Below are positions 1-10,200 of a DNA stretch of 64,000 nt, in pieces. Under the pieces are notes generated by a model, which was not told the origin of the DNA, did no database searches, and was given only the letters and a program-made list of their open reading frames with translations. The first letter of the stretch is position 1. Every line of letters begins with the position of its first letter. Both the position numbers and the translations under genes were made by a program. The DNA is from Sulfitobacter donghicola DSW-25 = KCTC 12864 = JCM 14565 (GTDB lineage Bacteria > Pseudomonadota > Alphaproteobacteria > Rhodobacterales > Rhodobacteraceae): NCBI RefSeq assembly GCF_000622405.1, contig NZ_JASF01000005.1:1240001-1304000 (forward strand), given 5' to 3'.

Positions 1-288
1 ATCGGCGCCTATCGCCCTGACATGCGGGAAGTGGACGACGAGGCCCTTCAACGTGCACGCCTGTTTGTCGACAGCGTGGACACCACAATCGGCCATATCG
101 GAGAGTTAAAAATACCGCTTGAGGCTGGGGCCATCTCTCGTGAAGACATCATAGCCGATTTTTACAATCTGGATGCCTTCAAACGCACCTCAGCCGATGA
201 GATCACCATCTGTAAAAACGGCGGCGGGGCGCATCTGGATTTGATGACCAGCAAATATATCCTTGATCAGTGGCGCAAGGTCACGTGA
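1..288 (+). CDS. Ornithine cyclodeaminase / mu-crystallin family protein, 3' part
   Basis: The reading frame is open from the first base, so the gene begins upstream of the window and only the last 95 residues are visible. The start IGAYRPDMREVDDEAL is the conserved segment of the ornithine cyclodeaminase/mu-crystallin (NAD-dependent) family, and the tail resembles that family's C-terminal helical part. Members deaminate ornithine to proline or reduce cyclic ketimines and related amino acids. The N-terminal NAD-binding residues that would separate these substrates lie outside the window, so the substrate cannot be named. The stop codon overlaps the GTG start of the following hydrolase gene (GTGA), so the two are probably co-translated. 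Confidence 0.8.
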   Translation: MGAYRPDMREVDDEALQRARLFVDSVDTTIGHIGELKIPLEAGAISREDIIADFYNLDAFKRTSADEITICKNGGGAHLDLMTSKYILDQWRKVT

Positions 289-1235
289 TCTGGATTTTCC
301 TATTCCTGCTTGCGGCAATCGCTGCGGCGCCCTTTGCCCTTGAACACTACCGCACGCAGATGAACGACGGCAGGCGCGGATCAGCACCTGGCCTGTTTGT
401 AGAACTGAGCCAGGGCACGACCCATTACCGCCTGAACGGCCCCTCTGATGGGCCCTTAATCGTCTGTGTTCATGGCCTGACCAGTCCCAGCTTTGTCTGG
501 GGCGAGCTTGCAAAAGAGCTCGTGGACAACGGCTTTCGGGTGCTGACCTATGATCTATATGGCCGCGGTTATTCTGATCGCCCTCACGGGGCGCAGGACA
601 AGGCGTTCTTCAACAATCAACTGAATGACCTGTTAGAATACCTCGAGGTTGAGGAACCCTTTCACCTGATGGGTTATTCGATGGGCGGTGCGGTTGCAGC
701 GGGTTTTGCGTCAACTTTTCCGACCCGTGTGCGGCGGCTTATCTTGATAGCATCAGCAGGGTTTGTCCTGCCTAGTTCCAAACCGCTTCACGTTATTCAG
801 GACCAAGGACTGGCTGGGAATTGGTTGTTGCTGGCCGCCTACCCCAAGCAGCTTCGCAGTGGTATCCGTGCCGAACAGGAAAGCGGGACCGCCCCACCGC
901 AAATTTCCCAAGCCCAAGAAGCCGAACTGGAATACCAAGGCTTTCTGCCTGCGGTCCTGTCCAGTTTGCGCGGGATTTTGCGCCACCCCTTGGAGGGTGA
1001 ACACCTTAGCATTGCAAAGGCCGAAATACCCGTCTTGGCAATCTGGGCAGAAGAAGACGACACCATTCCCGCAAGCGCGATGGGCCAGCTTGCTGCTTGG
1101 AACCGGAATGCCATCCATGAGGTCATCGAAGACGCGGGGCATGGCGTAACCTACACCCATAGCGAACAGGTTCTTGACCTTATCGGCGGCTTCCTACCTC
1201 TACCCGCAGGTGACGATTGGGGCCACGACCAATAG
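285..1235 (+). CDS. Alpha/beta hydrolase, membrane-anchored at the N-terminus
   Basis: A serine hydrolase of the alpha/beta fold. The nucleophile elbow is GYSMGG, the acid residue lies in the segment WAEEDDTIP, and the histidine is in EDAGHG near the C-terminus. The oxyanion-side HG motif (VCVHGLTSP) precedes them. The protein opens with one hydrophobic helix of about 15 residues, so it is probably membrane-anchored or exported. I chose the GTG at 285 because it overlaps the upstream stop codon as GTGA and has AAGG four bases before it; an in-frame GTG at 270 has no visible ribosome-binding site. The substrate is unknown; esterases, haloperoxidase-like proteins and meta-cleavage hydrolases share this fold. 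Confidence 0.85.
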   Translation: MIWIFLFLLAAIAAAPFALEHYRTQMNDGRRGSAPGLFVELSQGTTHYRLNGPSDGPLIVCVHGLTSPSFVWGELAKELVDNGFRVLTYDLYGRGYSDRPHGAQDKAFFNNQLNDLLEYLEVEEPFHLMGYSMGGAVAAGFASTFPTRVRRLILIASAGFVLPSSKPLHVIQDQGLAGNWLLLAAYPKQLRSGIRAEQESGTAPPQISQAQEAELEYQGFLPAVLSSLRGILRHPLEGEHLSIAKAEIPVLAIWAEEDDTIPASAMGQLAAWNRNAIHEVIEDAGHGVTYTHSEQVLDLIGGFLPLPAGDDWGHDQ

Positions 1236-1238
1236 GGG

Positions 1239-2474
1239 TTAGGCAAGTGCTGGTTGTGATCTGTCTTCTTTGACTGGCAAATGCACGATCGCGCTGAACG
1301 CCCCTACGGCGACACCAATCCACCAGACCGTCGTGTAGCTGCCATAGGCGTCATACATGCGCCCTCCCAGCCAGACACCGACAAAACTGCCTAATTGGTG
1401 GCTGAAAAAGATGATCCCGTACAAGGTACCCATATAGCGCAGCCCATAAATATGCGCGATCAACCCCGAGGTCAGCGGCACCGTAGCCAGCCACAAAGAC
1501 CCCATCGTAATCGAGAAAATAATCACACTTAACGGGGTGATCGGCAGCATGATGAACAAAGCTGCGATAATTGTTCGGCCAGTGTAGATACCCGCAAGCA
1601 GGTATTTCTTTGAATACCGCTTGCCAGCCCAGCCCGCCAACAACGTGCCACAGACATTTGCAGCACCAATCAAGGATATCGCAACAGCGCCCAACGCCGA
1701 GGTGGATGTGATCCCCATGTTATGCAGCACCCCACCCGCAAGGATCGGGCCGCACATCTCGGTCACAAAAGCAGGAAAATGGGCCGTGACGAAAGCCAGC
1801 TGATAACCGCAAGAAAAGAAGCCCAAAAAGATCAACGTATAGCTGGGGTCTTTGAAGGCGCGCAAAAGGATTGCCCCCATCGCCTCTTCGAGGTCTGCCT
1901 TATCGGCCTGCACAGGCGCGCGCATAAAGGGCAACAACAGGATCACCGACAGGATTAACGCGGCAAAGACGGTAAACACCATCTGCCAGCTCATCATACC
2001 CAGCAGCCATTCCGCGACCGGAGCCCCAAATATCTGCCCCACACTGCCCGCCGCAGTTACAATCGCCAGTGCCATCGAACGGTTTTCATCAGAAGACGCG
2101 CGGCCGACAACCGCAAGGATGACGCCAAAACCTGTCCCCGCGATACCAAACCCTACCAACCATGCGTAGGTTTGGTGGGCAATTGGCGTATCTGACCCCG
2201 CTGATAGAATAAGACCCAAGGCATAAACGACTGCCCCAATAATGATCGCCTTTCGGTCGCCAATTTTCTCTGCAATAGCGCCAAAGATCGGCTGCCCTAC
2301 TCCCCACGCCAAATTCTGTATGGCAATCGCCAGCGAAAACTCGGCCCGCAGCCAACCAAACTCTTCCGCAATGGGAATCTGAAAAACACCAAAAGAAGCG
2401 CGGATCGCAAAACCGACCATGATGATCACACAGCCGACGATCAGCACGGGCGAGAATAAAGGTGTCTTTTGCAT
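1239..2474 (-). CDS. Major facilitator superfamily transporter
   Basis: A 411-residue inner-membrane carrier with about twelve hydrophobic helices and the internal loop GAIAEKIGDRKAI, matching the MFS loop 2-3 motif. The overall pattern (N-terminal FGVFQIPIAEEFGW, long hydrophobic runs) resembles the monocarboxylate/oxalate-formate branch, but the substrate cannot be read from sequence. Two ATGs lie six bases apart. The second (2474) is preferred because GGAG sits seven bases before it, while for the first (2480) it is only one base away. It converges with the upstream hydrolase, leaving three bases between stop codons, and is divergent from zapE across about 105 bases. Confidence 0.85.
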   Translation of the reverse strand: MQKTPLFSPVLIVGCVIIMVGFAIRASFGVFQIPIAEEFGWLRAEFSLAIAIQNLAWGVGQPIFGAIAEKIGDRKAIIIGAVVYALGLILSAGSDTPIAHQTYAWLVGFGIAGTGFGVILAVVGRASSDENRSMALAIVTAAGSVGQIFGAPVAEWLLGMMSWQMVFTVFAALILSVILLLPFMRAPVQADKADLEEAMGAILLRAFKDPSYTLIFLGFFSCGYQLAFVTAHFPAFVTEMCGPILAGGVLHNMGITSTSALGAVAISLIGAANVCGTLLAGWAGKRYSKKYLLAGIYTGRTIIAALFIMLPITPLSVIIFSITMGSLWLATVPLTSGLIAHIYGLRYMGTLYGIIFFSHQLGSFVGVWLGGRMYDAYGSYTTVWWIGVAVGAFSAIVHLPVKEDRSQPALA

Positions 2475-2585
2475 CTGCATGCTCCGTTTAGGTTAGGCTA
2501 AGGTGAGTGAGCAAATAGGGCTCGTCAACAAATCGATTGTATGCACACACTTTTCAATGGCGTTGGTGCACAGTAGGAAACACCC

Positions 2586-3647
2586 ATGAATGATCTGCGC
2601 ACCCTCTACGACCAAATGATTGCCGATGGCACCCTGCGGGCTGATCCTGCTCAGGAAGCGGTAATTCCTGAATTCGACCGGCTTCGCGATGCCTTGATGA
2701 ATCCCCCCAAGAAAAGCCTGTTTCGAAAGGCGCCGGAACCGCCCAAAGGGCTGTACCTATGGGGCGGCGTTGGACGCGGGAAATCCATGCTGATGGATTT
2801 ATTCGTCTCTAACCTTGGGAATATTCCTGCCCGTCGGGTTCACTTTCACGCCTTCATGCAGGAAATCCATGCCGCCATGCATGAGGCCCGCAAAACGGGG
2901 GTTGAGGATGCAATTGCTCCCGTTGCCAAAGATGTCAGCGACAAGGTGCGGCTGCTGGCCTTTGATGAAATGCAGATCACTGACATCACCGACGCGATGA
3001 TTGTTGGCCGCTTGTTTGAGGCGCTATTTGCCGATGGGGTTGTGGTGATCACCACGTCAAACCGGATTCCAGATGATCTGTATAAACACGGCCTAAACCG
3101 AGACCTGTTTGTGCCCTTTATCGAATTGATCAAACAGCGGATGGTCCTGCACGAATTGGTCAGCCCAACCGACTACCGCCAAGACCGCCTTGCTGGCAGT
3201 ACCGTCTATTTCAGCCCCTCAAACGAAGACAGCCGCGCAGCTATGAACGCTGTTTGGCATGATTTGGCCGGAGGAGAAGCCGCCCCTTTGACCCTAAAGG
3301 TTAAAGGCCGAGAGGTTATTCTCCCCAAATTCAGGAACGGAGTTGCCCGCACTCGGTTTCACGACCTATGCGGACAGCCCCTTGGCCCTGCGGATTACCT
3401 TGCGGTTGCTGAGGCGGTAAAGGTTCTGATGCTGGACGATATCCCAAGCCTTGGCCGCAGCAACTTTAACGAGGCAAAGCGCTTTGTAACGCTTATCGAC
3501 GCCCTTTATGAGGCACGTGTACGTTTCATTTGCTCAGCCGCAGCCGAACCAGAGATGTTATATCTGGAAGGTGAAGGGACATTTGAATTTGAGCGCACAG
3601 CGTCGCGTCTGCGGGAAATGCAAAGCGAAGATTGGGGCGACGCCTAA
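2586..3647 (+). CDS. zapE: Cell division protein ZapE (AFG1-type ATPase)
   Basis: A 353-residue P-loop ATPase of the AFG1/ZapE family. The Walker A motif GGVGRGKS is at residues 60-67 and the Walker B/sensor stretch LLAFDEMQITD near 122-132. The family signature HFHAFMQEIHAAMHE follows Walker A. In E. coli ZapE associates with the Z-ring under stress; the mitochondrial homologue AFG1/LACE1 helps turn over respiratory complex subunits. Which role applies here is not visible. The start has AGGAAA upstream. Its stop codon overlaps that of the convergent small membrane-protein gene by four bases (CTAA). Confidence 0.9.
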   Translation: MNDLRTLYDQMIADGTLRADPAQEAVIPEFDRLRDALMNPPKKSLFRKAPEPPKGLYLWGGVGRGKSMLMDLFVSNLGNIPARRVHFHAFMQEIHAAMHEARKTGVEDAIAPVAKDVSDKVRLLAFDEMQITDITDAMIVGRLFEALFADGVVVITTSNRIPDDLYKHGLNRDLFVPFIELIKQRMVLHELVSPTDYRQDRLAGSTVYFSPSNEDSRAAMNAVWHDLAGGEAAPLTLKVKGREVILPKFRNGVARTRFHDLCGQPLGPADYLAVAEAVKVLMLDDIPSLGRSNFNEAKRFVTLIDALYEARVRFICSAAAEPEMLYLEGEGTFEFERTASRLREMQSEDWGDA

Positions 3648-3850
3648 TCGCTAAAGCTAAACAGCTCTTGGCTGTTGTCACGGCTCACTTCTTCGGCAGT
3701 CATTTCTGGGTGATAAGGCGCGGATTGTCCAAGAAGGCTCCACCCTCCAAGACCCATAATCCCTAGCGCGATACCGCTAAAAACCATTTGTCGCAGAAAT
3801 GTAGATTTAGGGGTGGCAGCCCCCGACGTCTCTGGTCGTGTATTTTCCAT
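3644..3850 (-). CDS. Small single-pass membrane protein of unknown function
   Basis: A 68-residue protein with a polar N-terminal 24 residues, one hydrophobic helix (about residues 24-42, rich in Gly, Leu and Ile) and an acidic C-terminal tail. I recognise no named domain. A good Shine-Dalgarno (GAGGA, about six bases upstream) supports the ATG. It lies downstream of folC on the same strand, 115 bases away, and converges on zapE with a 4-base overlap. The predicted topology puts the acidic tail on the side opposite the N-terminus. Function unknown; the call rests on RBS, topology and compact placement. Confidence 0.6.
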   Translation of the reverse strand: MENTRPETSGAATPKSTFLRQMVFSGIALGIMGLGGWSLLGQSAPYHPEMTAEEVSRDNSQELFSFSD

Positions 3851-3965
3851 GCTCGGTCCTCAGGATTTCCGGTTTTGCGCGCAGAATTCGCTATCCGGTA
3901 TTATTACCCTCGTAATGTGCGGCAAGACTCTTCGTCAACGCAACACATCTGCATTTTAAATATAA

Positions 3966-5240
3966 CTACTGGTTGTGGCGCAAAATGTTGCCAGCAAGAT
4001 ACAATGAACCGCAGATCAAAACACGCGCCTGTGGGGCTTTATCTATGATCGTTGCAAGCGCTTGATCGACGTTATCAGCCTCAAAGGCGGCCATCCCCGC
4101 ATCTTTGGCCGCTTGTGCAGTGGTAGCCGCCGGAAGCGTAGCCGCTTCGCCTGGGATTGAAACCGCGTGTAGCTCGCTCACATACGAGGACAGTGGGCGC
4201 AGATAACCTGTAATATCTTTGGTGTTTAGCATCCCGCAAATCAGATAGGTTGGAACCTCTGGCAACTCTCCCAAAACAGCGGCAAGCGCTTTGCCCGCTG
4301 CGGGGTTATGACCGCCATCCAGCCAAAGTTCGGCCTGACCGGCTGCCTTGACCAAGGGGCCATCTTTCAGGCGCTGCATACGGGCAGGCCACTTTGCATT
4401 GGTGATCGCAGCTTCGCAGGCTTGATTGTCAAAACCCAGCGAACGCAGGGTGGCGATCGCGCCGCCCGCGTTTTGTACCTGGTGCAAACCGGGCAAGTTC
4501 GGCAATGGCAAATCCAACAGGCCTTGTTCGTCCTGATAGACCATGCGACCTGCTTCGCGGTAGGCATGCCACTGCTGACCATAGACGCTAAGCGGCGCAA
4601 GGTTGCGCGCGGCAACTGCTTCGATCACGTCCAGCCCTGCCTCTTGTTGTGGGCCAACAATGCAGGGCACGCGGCGTTTGATGATACCCGCCTTTTCACC
4701 AGCGATCTCGGCCAGCGTTTCACCCAAAAATTGCTGGTGATCCAAATCAACTGGTGTGATCACTGTCGCCGCTGGATTGGCGATCACATTTGTTGCATCC
4801 AATCGCCCACCAAGGCCGACCTCTAGCAAAGTATAATCAGCAGGCGTGCGCGAAAACGCTAGGATCGCGGCACAGGTTGTGATCTCGAAATAGGTGATGT
4901 TCGCCCCGTTATTCGCAGCATAACATTCGTCCAAAACCTCGGTCAGGGCTTCTTCGGTGATCAACTCTCCTGCCAGTCGAATGCGTTCATGAAACCGCGC
5001 GAGGTGGGGCGAGGTATAGGCGTGAACCTTTTTACCCGCCGCCTCGAGCCCTGCACGGATCATCGCCTGAGTAGAGCCTTTGCCATTCGTCCCCGCAATA
5101 TGGATAACGGGTGGCAAATTGTTCTGCGGGTTCCCCAGCGCCTCCAACAAGGTCAACATCCGATCCAACGTCAGATCGATGATCTTTGGGTGTAGCGCCA
5201 TCATCCTGTCAAGGATCACGTCCGAGGTCGAAGTATTCAT
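3966..5240 (-). CDS. folC: Bifunctional dihydrofolate / folylpolyglutamate synthase
   Basis: This 424-residue Mur-ligase-family enzyme adds glutamate to dihydropteroate and then to tetrahydrofolates, using ATP. The P-loop HIAGTNGKGST spans residues 47-57, followed by the family segments YTSPHL and FEITTCAAILAF. The central Mur-ligase stretch LLEVGLGGRLDATN and the C-terminal segment WLDGGHNPAA are both present. The length fits the family. It is the second gene of the widespread alphaproteobacterial accD-folC pair, 92 bases after accD on the same strand, which links fatty-acid and folate synthesis genes in one unit. Confidence 0.95.
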   Translation of the reverse strand: MNTSTSDVILDRMMALHPKIIDLTLDRMLTLLEALGNPQNNLPPVIHIAGTNGKGSTQAMIRAGLEAAGKKVHAYTSPHLARFHERIRLAGELITEEALTEVLDECYAANNGANITYFEITTCAAILAFSRTPADYTLLEVGLGGRLDATNVIANPAATVITPVDLDHQQFLGETLAEIAGEKAGIIKRRVPCIVGPQQEAGLDVIEAVAARNLAPLSVYGQQWHAYREAGRMVYQDEQGLLDLPLPNLPGLHQVQNAGGAIATLRSLGFDNQACEAAITNAKWPARMQRLKDGPLVKAAGQAELWLDGGHNPAAGKALAAVLGELPEVPTYLICGMLNTKDITGYLRPLSSYVSELHAVSIPGEAATLPAATTAQAAKDAGMAAFEADNVDQALATIIDKAPQARVLICGSLYLAGNILRHNQ

Positions 5241-5332
5241 TTCGGAAGGCCTTTGCTGGGATAGGTAACAAGGTGAGAATTTTGAACATTACTCAACGAG
5301 CTAAAAAAACAGCCCCATTGAACAAAGAACCT

Positions 5333-6280
5333 CTATTTCTCTTCAGCATCATCCAGAGGGATATCCGCGTCCTCGGGTTCTTCCTGCGCAGCTTCCTCGG
5401 ACGGCGGTGGTAAATCCCCCCGTACCGCAGGGCTAAGGCCCAGCAACATACGGGTAATCGTGATCAATTCATCCCGCATCTGTGGTCGCGCTGTGACGCG
5501 ATCCAACATACCGTGATCCAACAAATACTCAGCCCGCTGGAAACCCTCTGGCAGACGTTCGCGGATGGTTTGCTCAATCACCCGTGGGCCAGCAAAACAG
5601 ATCAACGCATTCGGTTCTGAGATGTGAACATCACCCAGCATAGCATAGCTTGCCGTTACGCCGCCTGTTGTCGGGTGTGTCAGCACCACGATATAGGGTA
5701 GGTTTGCTTCTTTTAGCATCTGTACCGCAACTGTCGTGCGCGGCATCTGCATCAAGCTCAGGATGCCTTCTTGCATCCGCGCGCCACCAGCAGCAGAAAA
5801 CAGGATCAACGGACGCTTCAGCTTCACCGCTTCTTCGGCGGCGGCGATGATCGCGTTGCCTACATACATCCCCATGGAACCAGCCATAAAGCTGAAATCC
5901 TGCGCACAGGCCACGATCGGCGTGCGGCCGATTTCACCTGTCGCAACCAGCATCGCTTCGTTTTCTTCGGTGCTTTTCTGAGCAGCGCGCAAACGGTCGG
6001 GGTATTTTTTCTGGTCTTTAAACTGCAGCGGGTCCGTAATGGGCGCGGGGACTTTCACCTCGTTAAACACACCGCCATCGAATAGGGCGCTAAAGCGATC
6101 ACGCGGAGTGATATGCATGTGGTGGCCACAGTTCGTGCAGACATTCAGGTTTTCGCTAACCTCGCGGTGGAACAACATGGTCCCGCAATCGTCGCATTTC
6201 GTCCAAAGGTTCTCTGGCGTTTCGCGACGCGAAAAGATCGAATTGATCCGAGGTTTGACGTAGTTGTTGATCCAGTTCAT
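5333..6280 (-). CDS. accD: Acetyl-CoA carboxylase carboxyltransferase subunit beta
   Basis: AccD pairs with AccA to transfer the carboxyl group from biotin to acetyl-CoA, giving malonyl-CoA for fatty-acid synthesis. The N-terminal zinc ribbon is intact, with cysteines at 29, 32, 48 and 51 (CDDC and CTNC). The carboxyltransferase crotonase-fold core follows, including [11 protein letters not shown] and the glycine-rich [11 protein letters not shown] and [10 protein letters not shown] segments. The last 25 residues are a highly acidic tail, commonly variable in this subunit. GAGG seven bases before the ATG supports the start. trpB, which often precedes accD, is not here; a CPBP protease lies upstream instead. 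Confidence 0.96.
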   Translation of the reverse strand: MNWINNYVKPRINSIFSRRETPENLWTKCDDCGTMLFHREVSENLNVCTNCGHHMHITPRDRFSALFDGGVFNEVKVPAPITDPLQFKDQKKYPDRLRAAQKSTEENEAMLVATGEIGRTPIVACAQDFSFMAGSMGMYVGNAIIAAAEEAVKLKRPLILFSAAGGARMQEGILSLMQMPRTTVAVQMLKEANLPYIVVLTHPTTGGVTASYAMLGDVHISEPNALICFAGPRVIEQTIRERLPEGFQRAEYLLDHGMLDRVTARPQMRDELITITRMLLGLSPAVRGDLPPPSEEAAQEEPEDADIPLDDAEEK

Positions 6281-6340
6281 GCCGGCGCCTCGTTACGTTA
6301 CGTTTCCAACCCAGATAAGGGGCTAACGACAGAATTGCAA

Positions 6341-7237
6341 TCAGCGCCTCAAAGCGAGGCGCGCTGCAAGCCAGCTGACCAGCATAAGAGCGAAATCTAC
6401 GGGTAACCAATCACGCAATTGCGCCGCGTCATTCATACCGAACGGTGCATGCCACAACGCAAGCCCCCCCAAGCTATCAGGTAGCGCAGCTATCAAAAGA
6501 GCCGAGATATTATTTACAAAATGAACCGCTAGAGCTGGGCCAATCGTGCCCGAACGGGCCGTCAAATCCGCCATCAATAGGCCGAAAACTCCCGCCCAGA
6601 GCAATATCAAAACCGCGTTATCCCCTGCCTCATTCGGTTGATAGTGACCTAGCGCAAACAAGGCAGAAGGCAGAACCATCCAAATAAGAGGGGATTTGAA
6701 ACGCGCCCCCAATTGTTGTTGTAGATAACCACGAAAGAAAACCTCTTCGGCGCTGATTTGTACAAAAACGGCGATCAACGAAAGCGGCAACAAAAGCAGC
6801 CAGCGCCCAACCGGCAAGTTCGGTACCAGTGGCTCATCCATGCCATAGGGTGGTAAAACCATAAGAACAGCGCCCAGCGCGACTAACATCCCCAAGACGC
6901 GAAAGAACTGGGGCACAGCAAGGATCTTTGGCCCAAACACAGTCTGCGGATCACGGTGGTGAACCATTTTAACGCCGAAAAAGACAGCCAGAGTAATCAG
7001 CGCAAACCCCATCAGCAAAGCATACATTGCCAAAGGTGTGCTTCCTGACATCAGTTCAGTCTGGAATTTCGGGTATTTGGTCACATATTCGTTTAGCACC
7101 AGTTGATAGGCCAAGGTCATGACAAAATAGGCGCCAACCATAACGCAAAGGCCGACAACCAGCCGCCAAACCTCTGAATGGCTTTTTGCAGCCGCGCAGT
7201 GGATTATATGCGCACGGTAATCTGGAAATAGAGCCAC
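6341..7237 (-). CDS. CPBP-family intramembrane metalloprotease
   Basis: A 298-residue integral membrane protein with about eight hydrophobic helices. The CPBP (Abi/CAAX-processing type) active-site motifs are intact: EEVFFRGY with the paired glutamates at 164-165, a histidine in ALGHY (198), and HFVNN (His 239, Asn 242). Known members cleave prenylated proteins, process bacteriocins or confer bacteriocin self-immunity; the substrate here cannot be inferred. The start is a GTG whose first base is the last base of the upstream gene's TAG stop, so translation is probably coupled to the pseudo-ABC protein. That coupling suggests a shared function, possibly peptide handling in the membrane. Confidence 0.82.
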   Translation of the reverse strand: MALFPDYRAHIIHCAAAKSHSEVWRLVVGLCVMVGAYFVMTLAYQLVLNEYVTKYPKFQTELMSGSTPLAMYALLMGFALITLAVFFGVKMVHHRDPQTVFGPKILAVPQFFRVLGMLVALGAVLMVLPPYGMDEPLVPNLPVGRWLLLLPLSLIAVFVQISAEEVFFRGYLQQQLGARFKSPLIWMVLPSALFALGHYQPNEAGDNAVLILLWAGVFGLLMADLTARSGTIGPALAVHFVNNISALLIAALPDSLGGLALWHAPFGMNDAAQLRDWLPVDFALMLVSWLAARLALRR

Positions 7238-10200
7238 TAACTTTTGTCCTCAAAAGTCGGTTCTGGGATTGAAAGCCGCGCCTCTCGGATAACGGAAGCG
7301 GCGCCCGTAAGATGCCCCGCAACTGTTTGCAGTAGGCTCAGCAGGACTTCCTTGTCGTTTTCGATAACAGAGCGGAATTCATCCGCGCCAAACCGCAGGA
7401 ATTTGGAATCCTCCACGGCTTTTAGGTTGGCCTGACGCGGCTCTCGCACGATCACGGCCAAATCCCCAATAACCCGCCCCGGCTCGATCGTTGAAACCGG
7501 CTGTTCTATTTCGTTACCGTCATTAAATGTCAGCACTGCTTTGCCCGACAAGCAAAGATAGGTTGCGTCAGCAGGTTCACCCGCCGAGAAGATCGCCTTG
7601 CCTGCAGGAGCATCGTACCATTGCGCCGCAAAGGCCAACAACCGTTGGGCGCGTGGCTCTAGAGGGCGAAAGAAGTCGCTGCGTTGTATCACTTCCAACT
7701 TTCGGCGCAGGTCTTCGGAGACTGTGCCAGAGCTTTCGTAGGTTTCACTGCTATCCACCCCGTTGACGCGCCCATGGTTGATCTCGACCGACATATCGTA
7801 ACTGTTATTGTCGCCAAAATTGTCGCTCAGAAAAATTTGAGTCGTCTCCGGCATAAGATCCTTAAGGCGCTCGCGTGCGCCCAGCAGATCGCTATCAATG
7901 AACGCCTGATCAAAGACCAACACGTCGGGGCGTTTAATGCCAGCCCGTGAGAAAGCAGCCCGTTCCAGAATTGAAGGCGGCAGGTTGGTTCCGCCTATTG
8001 TTGTTGGAACATCAAAGATGTTTGTGGCAACGGCGCTACGCAAATTATTTTCGCGCAATACGTCCGAAACAGCATCCATAACCAAATCCGCTTGCATACC
8101 CGCCACCGAAGAAATCCGGCCATAGATGAGGTTTTCCAATATGGTCAGCCGCGGCAAATAGGTTTCCGGTGAAATCGGTACAAACATATCTTTGGCGTAT
8201 TTACGCAATTCAGATGCCCGATGGCGGCGGATATTTAGAATTTCATCCTTAAAGCTTTCAGGAAATGCAGGGCCAATCTGTTCGGCTGTAAACGCAAAAG
8301 GAACCGTGAGCAGCAGTGCAAATTCCTCTTCACTCAGCGCGCCATCCCCGCTGCTGCGGCGGCGCGCTGAAATGTCGACCAAACGTTCATATAGCGCCTC
8401 ATCTATATCCAAAGCCGTAAACAGCGGGTGGTTTGTCCCATCCATCCCGAATGTTTGGTGCAGCGTTTCGATCAATGTTTGGGAAATTGCGATAGCTTGT
8501 TCGGCAAGACCTTGTTCAGCGATCATCGAAAGCAAGTTTTTTTCAGCCGCCAGCCCTTCTTGGGTGATGTCTTCCTTGGGCGCTGCAAACAACAGGTTCC
8601 CCCCCAAGGGGACCGCGGGGTTAAATGCTTCGGGGTCGAAACGGTGCACCACATGGTCCAGATTCCGTTCAACCAGCTTCGCATAGACCTCATCCCGAAG
8701 CCCAACAATCTTTTCGGCTAGACCCGCATGAAGGTCCGGATTCATTTGGGAATCCAACATCCCACGGATGATGCCTTCATCAGCATTCAAAACATGGCTT
8801 AGCTCAAACCACCATGCGTGGACCTGCTGCATGTTTTCCAACTCGGCCAAGGCTGGATCCAGCCAATTCGCCTGCAAACTATCCATACTGTTACCAGAGC
8901 GCCGCGCCTCGATCCCAAAACGATCCTTGCGGTTTGGATCCCATAAAACAGTTTTGGGTGACGTGCGAAGTGACATCAACAGGTTATCCCCAAGGGTTCC
9001 CTGAAACAGGTAGGGGCGCGATTGAACATAGCCAATGCGCGCAGCAATCACCGCCTGATGAAGTCCGCTGATGTCGTGCCCCCCCATGGAAACGCTGCCT
9101 CGGGTCGGCACGACTTCGCGGGTCAATAGTTCCGCTATTGCGCGGCGCTCGGCCAAGGACGATGTTTGGATAGCAACCTGCGAACCTTTGGGAATTTCCA
9201 ACGACAGATTTTCCAGTACCGAGGTACCATCCAGCGTGCGCACCGTCACATTTTTCAGACTAATATCACCTTTCAGATGCGGGATCGTCTCTGGCGTGCC
9301 TTCAAAGAGCTTTTCATCAATCATACCGCTCGGATTAAACCGCTCGGTCACGATCTCCCAACGCAGCGCCATATCCTGCGTTTGGTTGTAATAGGTCAGC
9401 AACTCCTTCCAAGGGTTGCTCAGGTCTTTGTAGGCGGCCAAAGCCGCGACAAGCGCGCCCACTGTAATCTGGCCTTGGATCGCAAGAATACCGCCCACCA
9501 GATAGAAGAAAAACGGTGTGAGCTGGGTGATGAAGTTGTTCAGGAACTTCATAAAGAATTTCTTTTGGTAGATCTTGAACCGGATATCAAAAAGCTGCCC
9601 CAAACGATGGGTAAAGCCCGCCAAACGGAACCGCCATCCACCGTTGGTGCGCAAATCTGTTATCCCTGCTGCTGTCTCGCCGATTTCAGCAGCCAACAGG
9701 CGCACCTCTTTGATCCGCTCTTTGTTCAGCAGGTTAATCTGGCGCTGCAACATTGGAATGACATAGGCCTGCAACGGGATCAAAGCGACACCGGCAAGCC
9801 CAAACCAAACAGATTGCAAAAACAAAAAGACCACAATGATCAGCATTTGCCCCGCTTGGAAAACCGGCTGGGCCAGAAAATCACCCATTAGGCCTCCCAT
9901 CGGCTCGGCCTCGGACGTCACCATGCTGACAAGTTCGCCTTGGGATGTGTTCTGAAAATACCGATTTGGAAACCGCATCATCCGCGAAATCAGGTCAAAT
10001 CGAAAGCGGCGCAGCATACGTTCGGCGACGACCCCTTTCATCGTATTCAGGCGCATCTTTAGTAAACCATGCACCAAAACCGCGCCCAAATATGAAAAAC
10101 ACAACCCTGCAAGGAACTCAATTTGGCTCAATTCTGTGCCCATAACGGTTACGATGGCACTGTCCGAGCCAATCGCATCGTTGATGATCCTCTTGGGTAG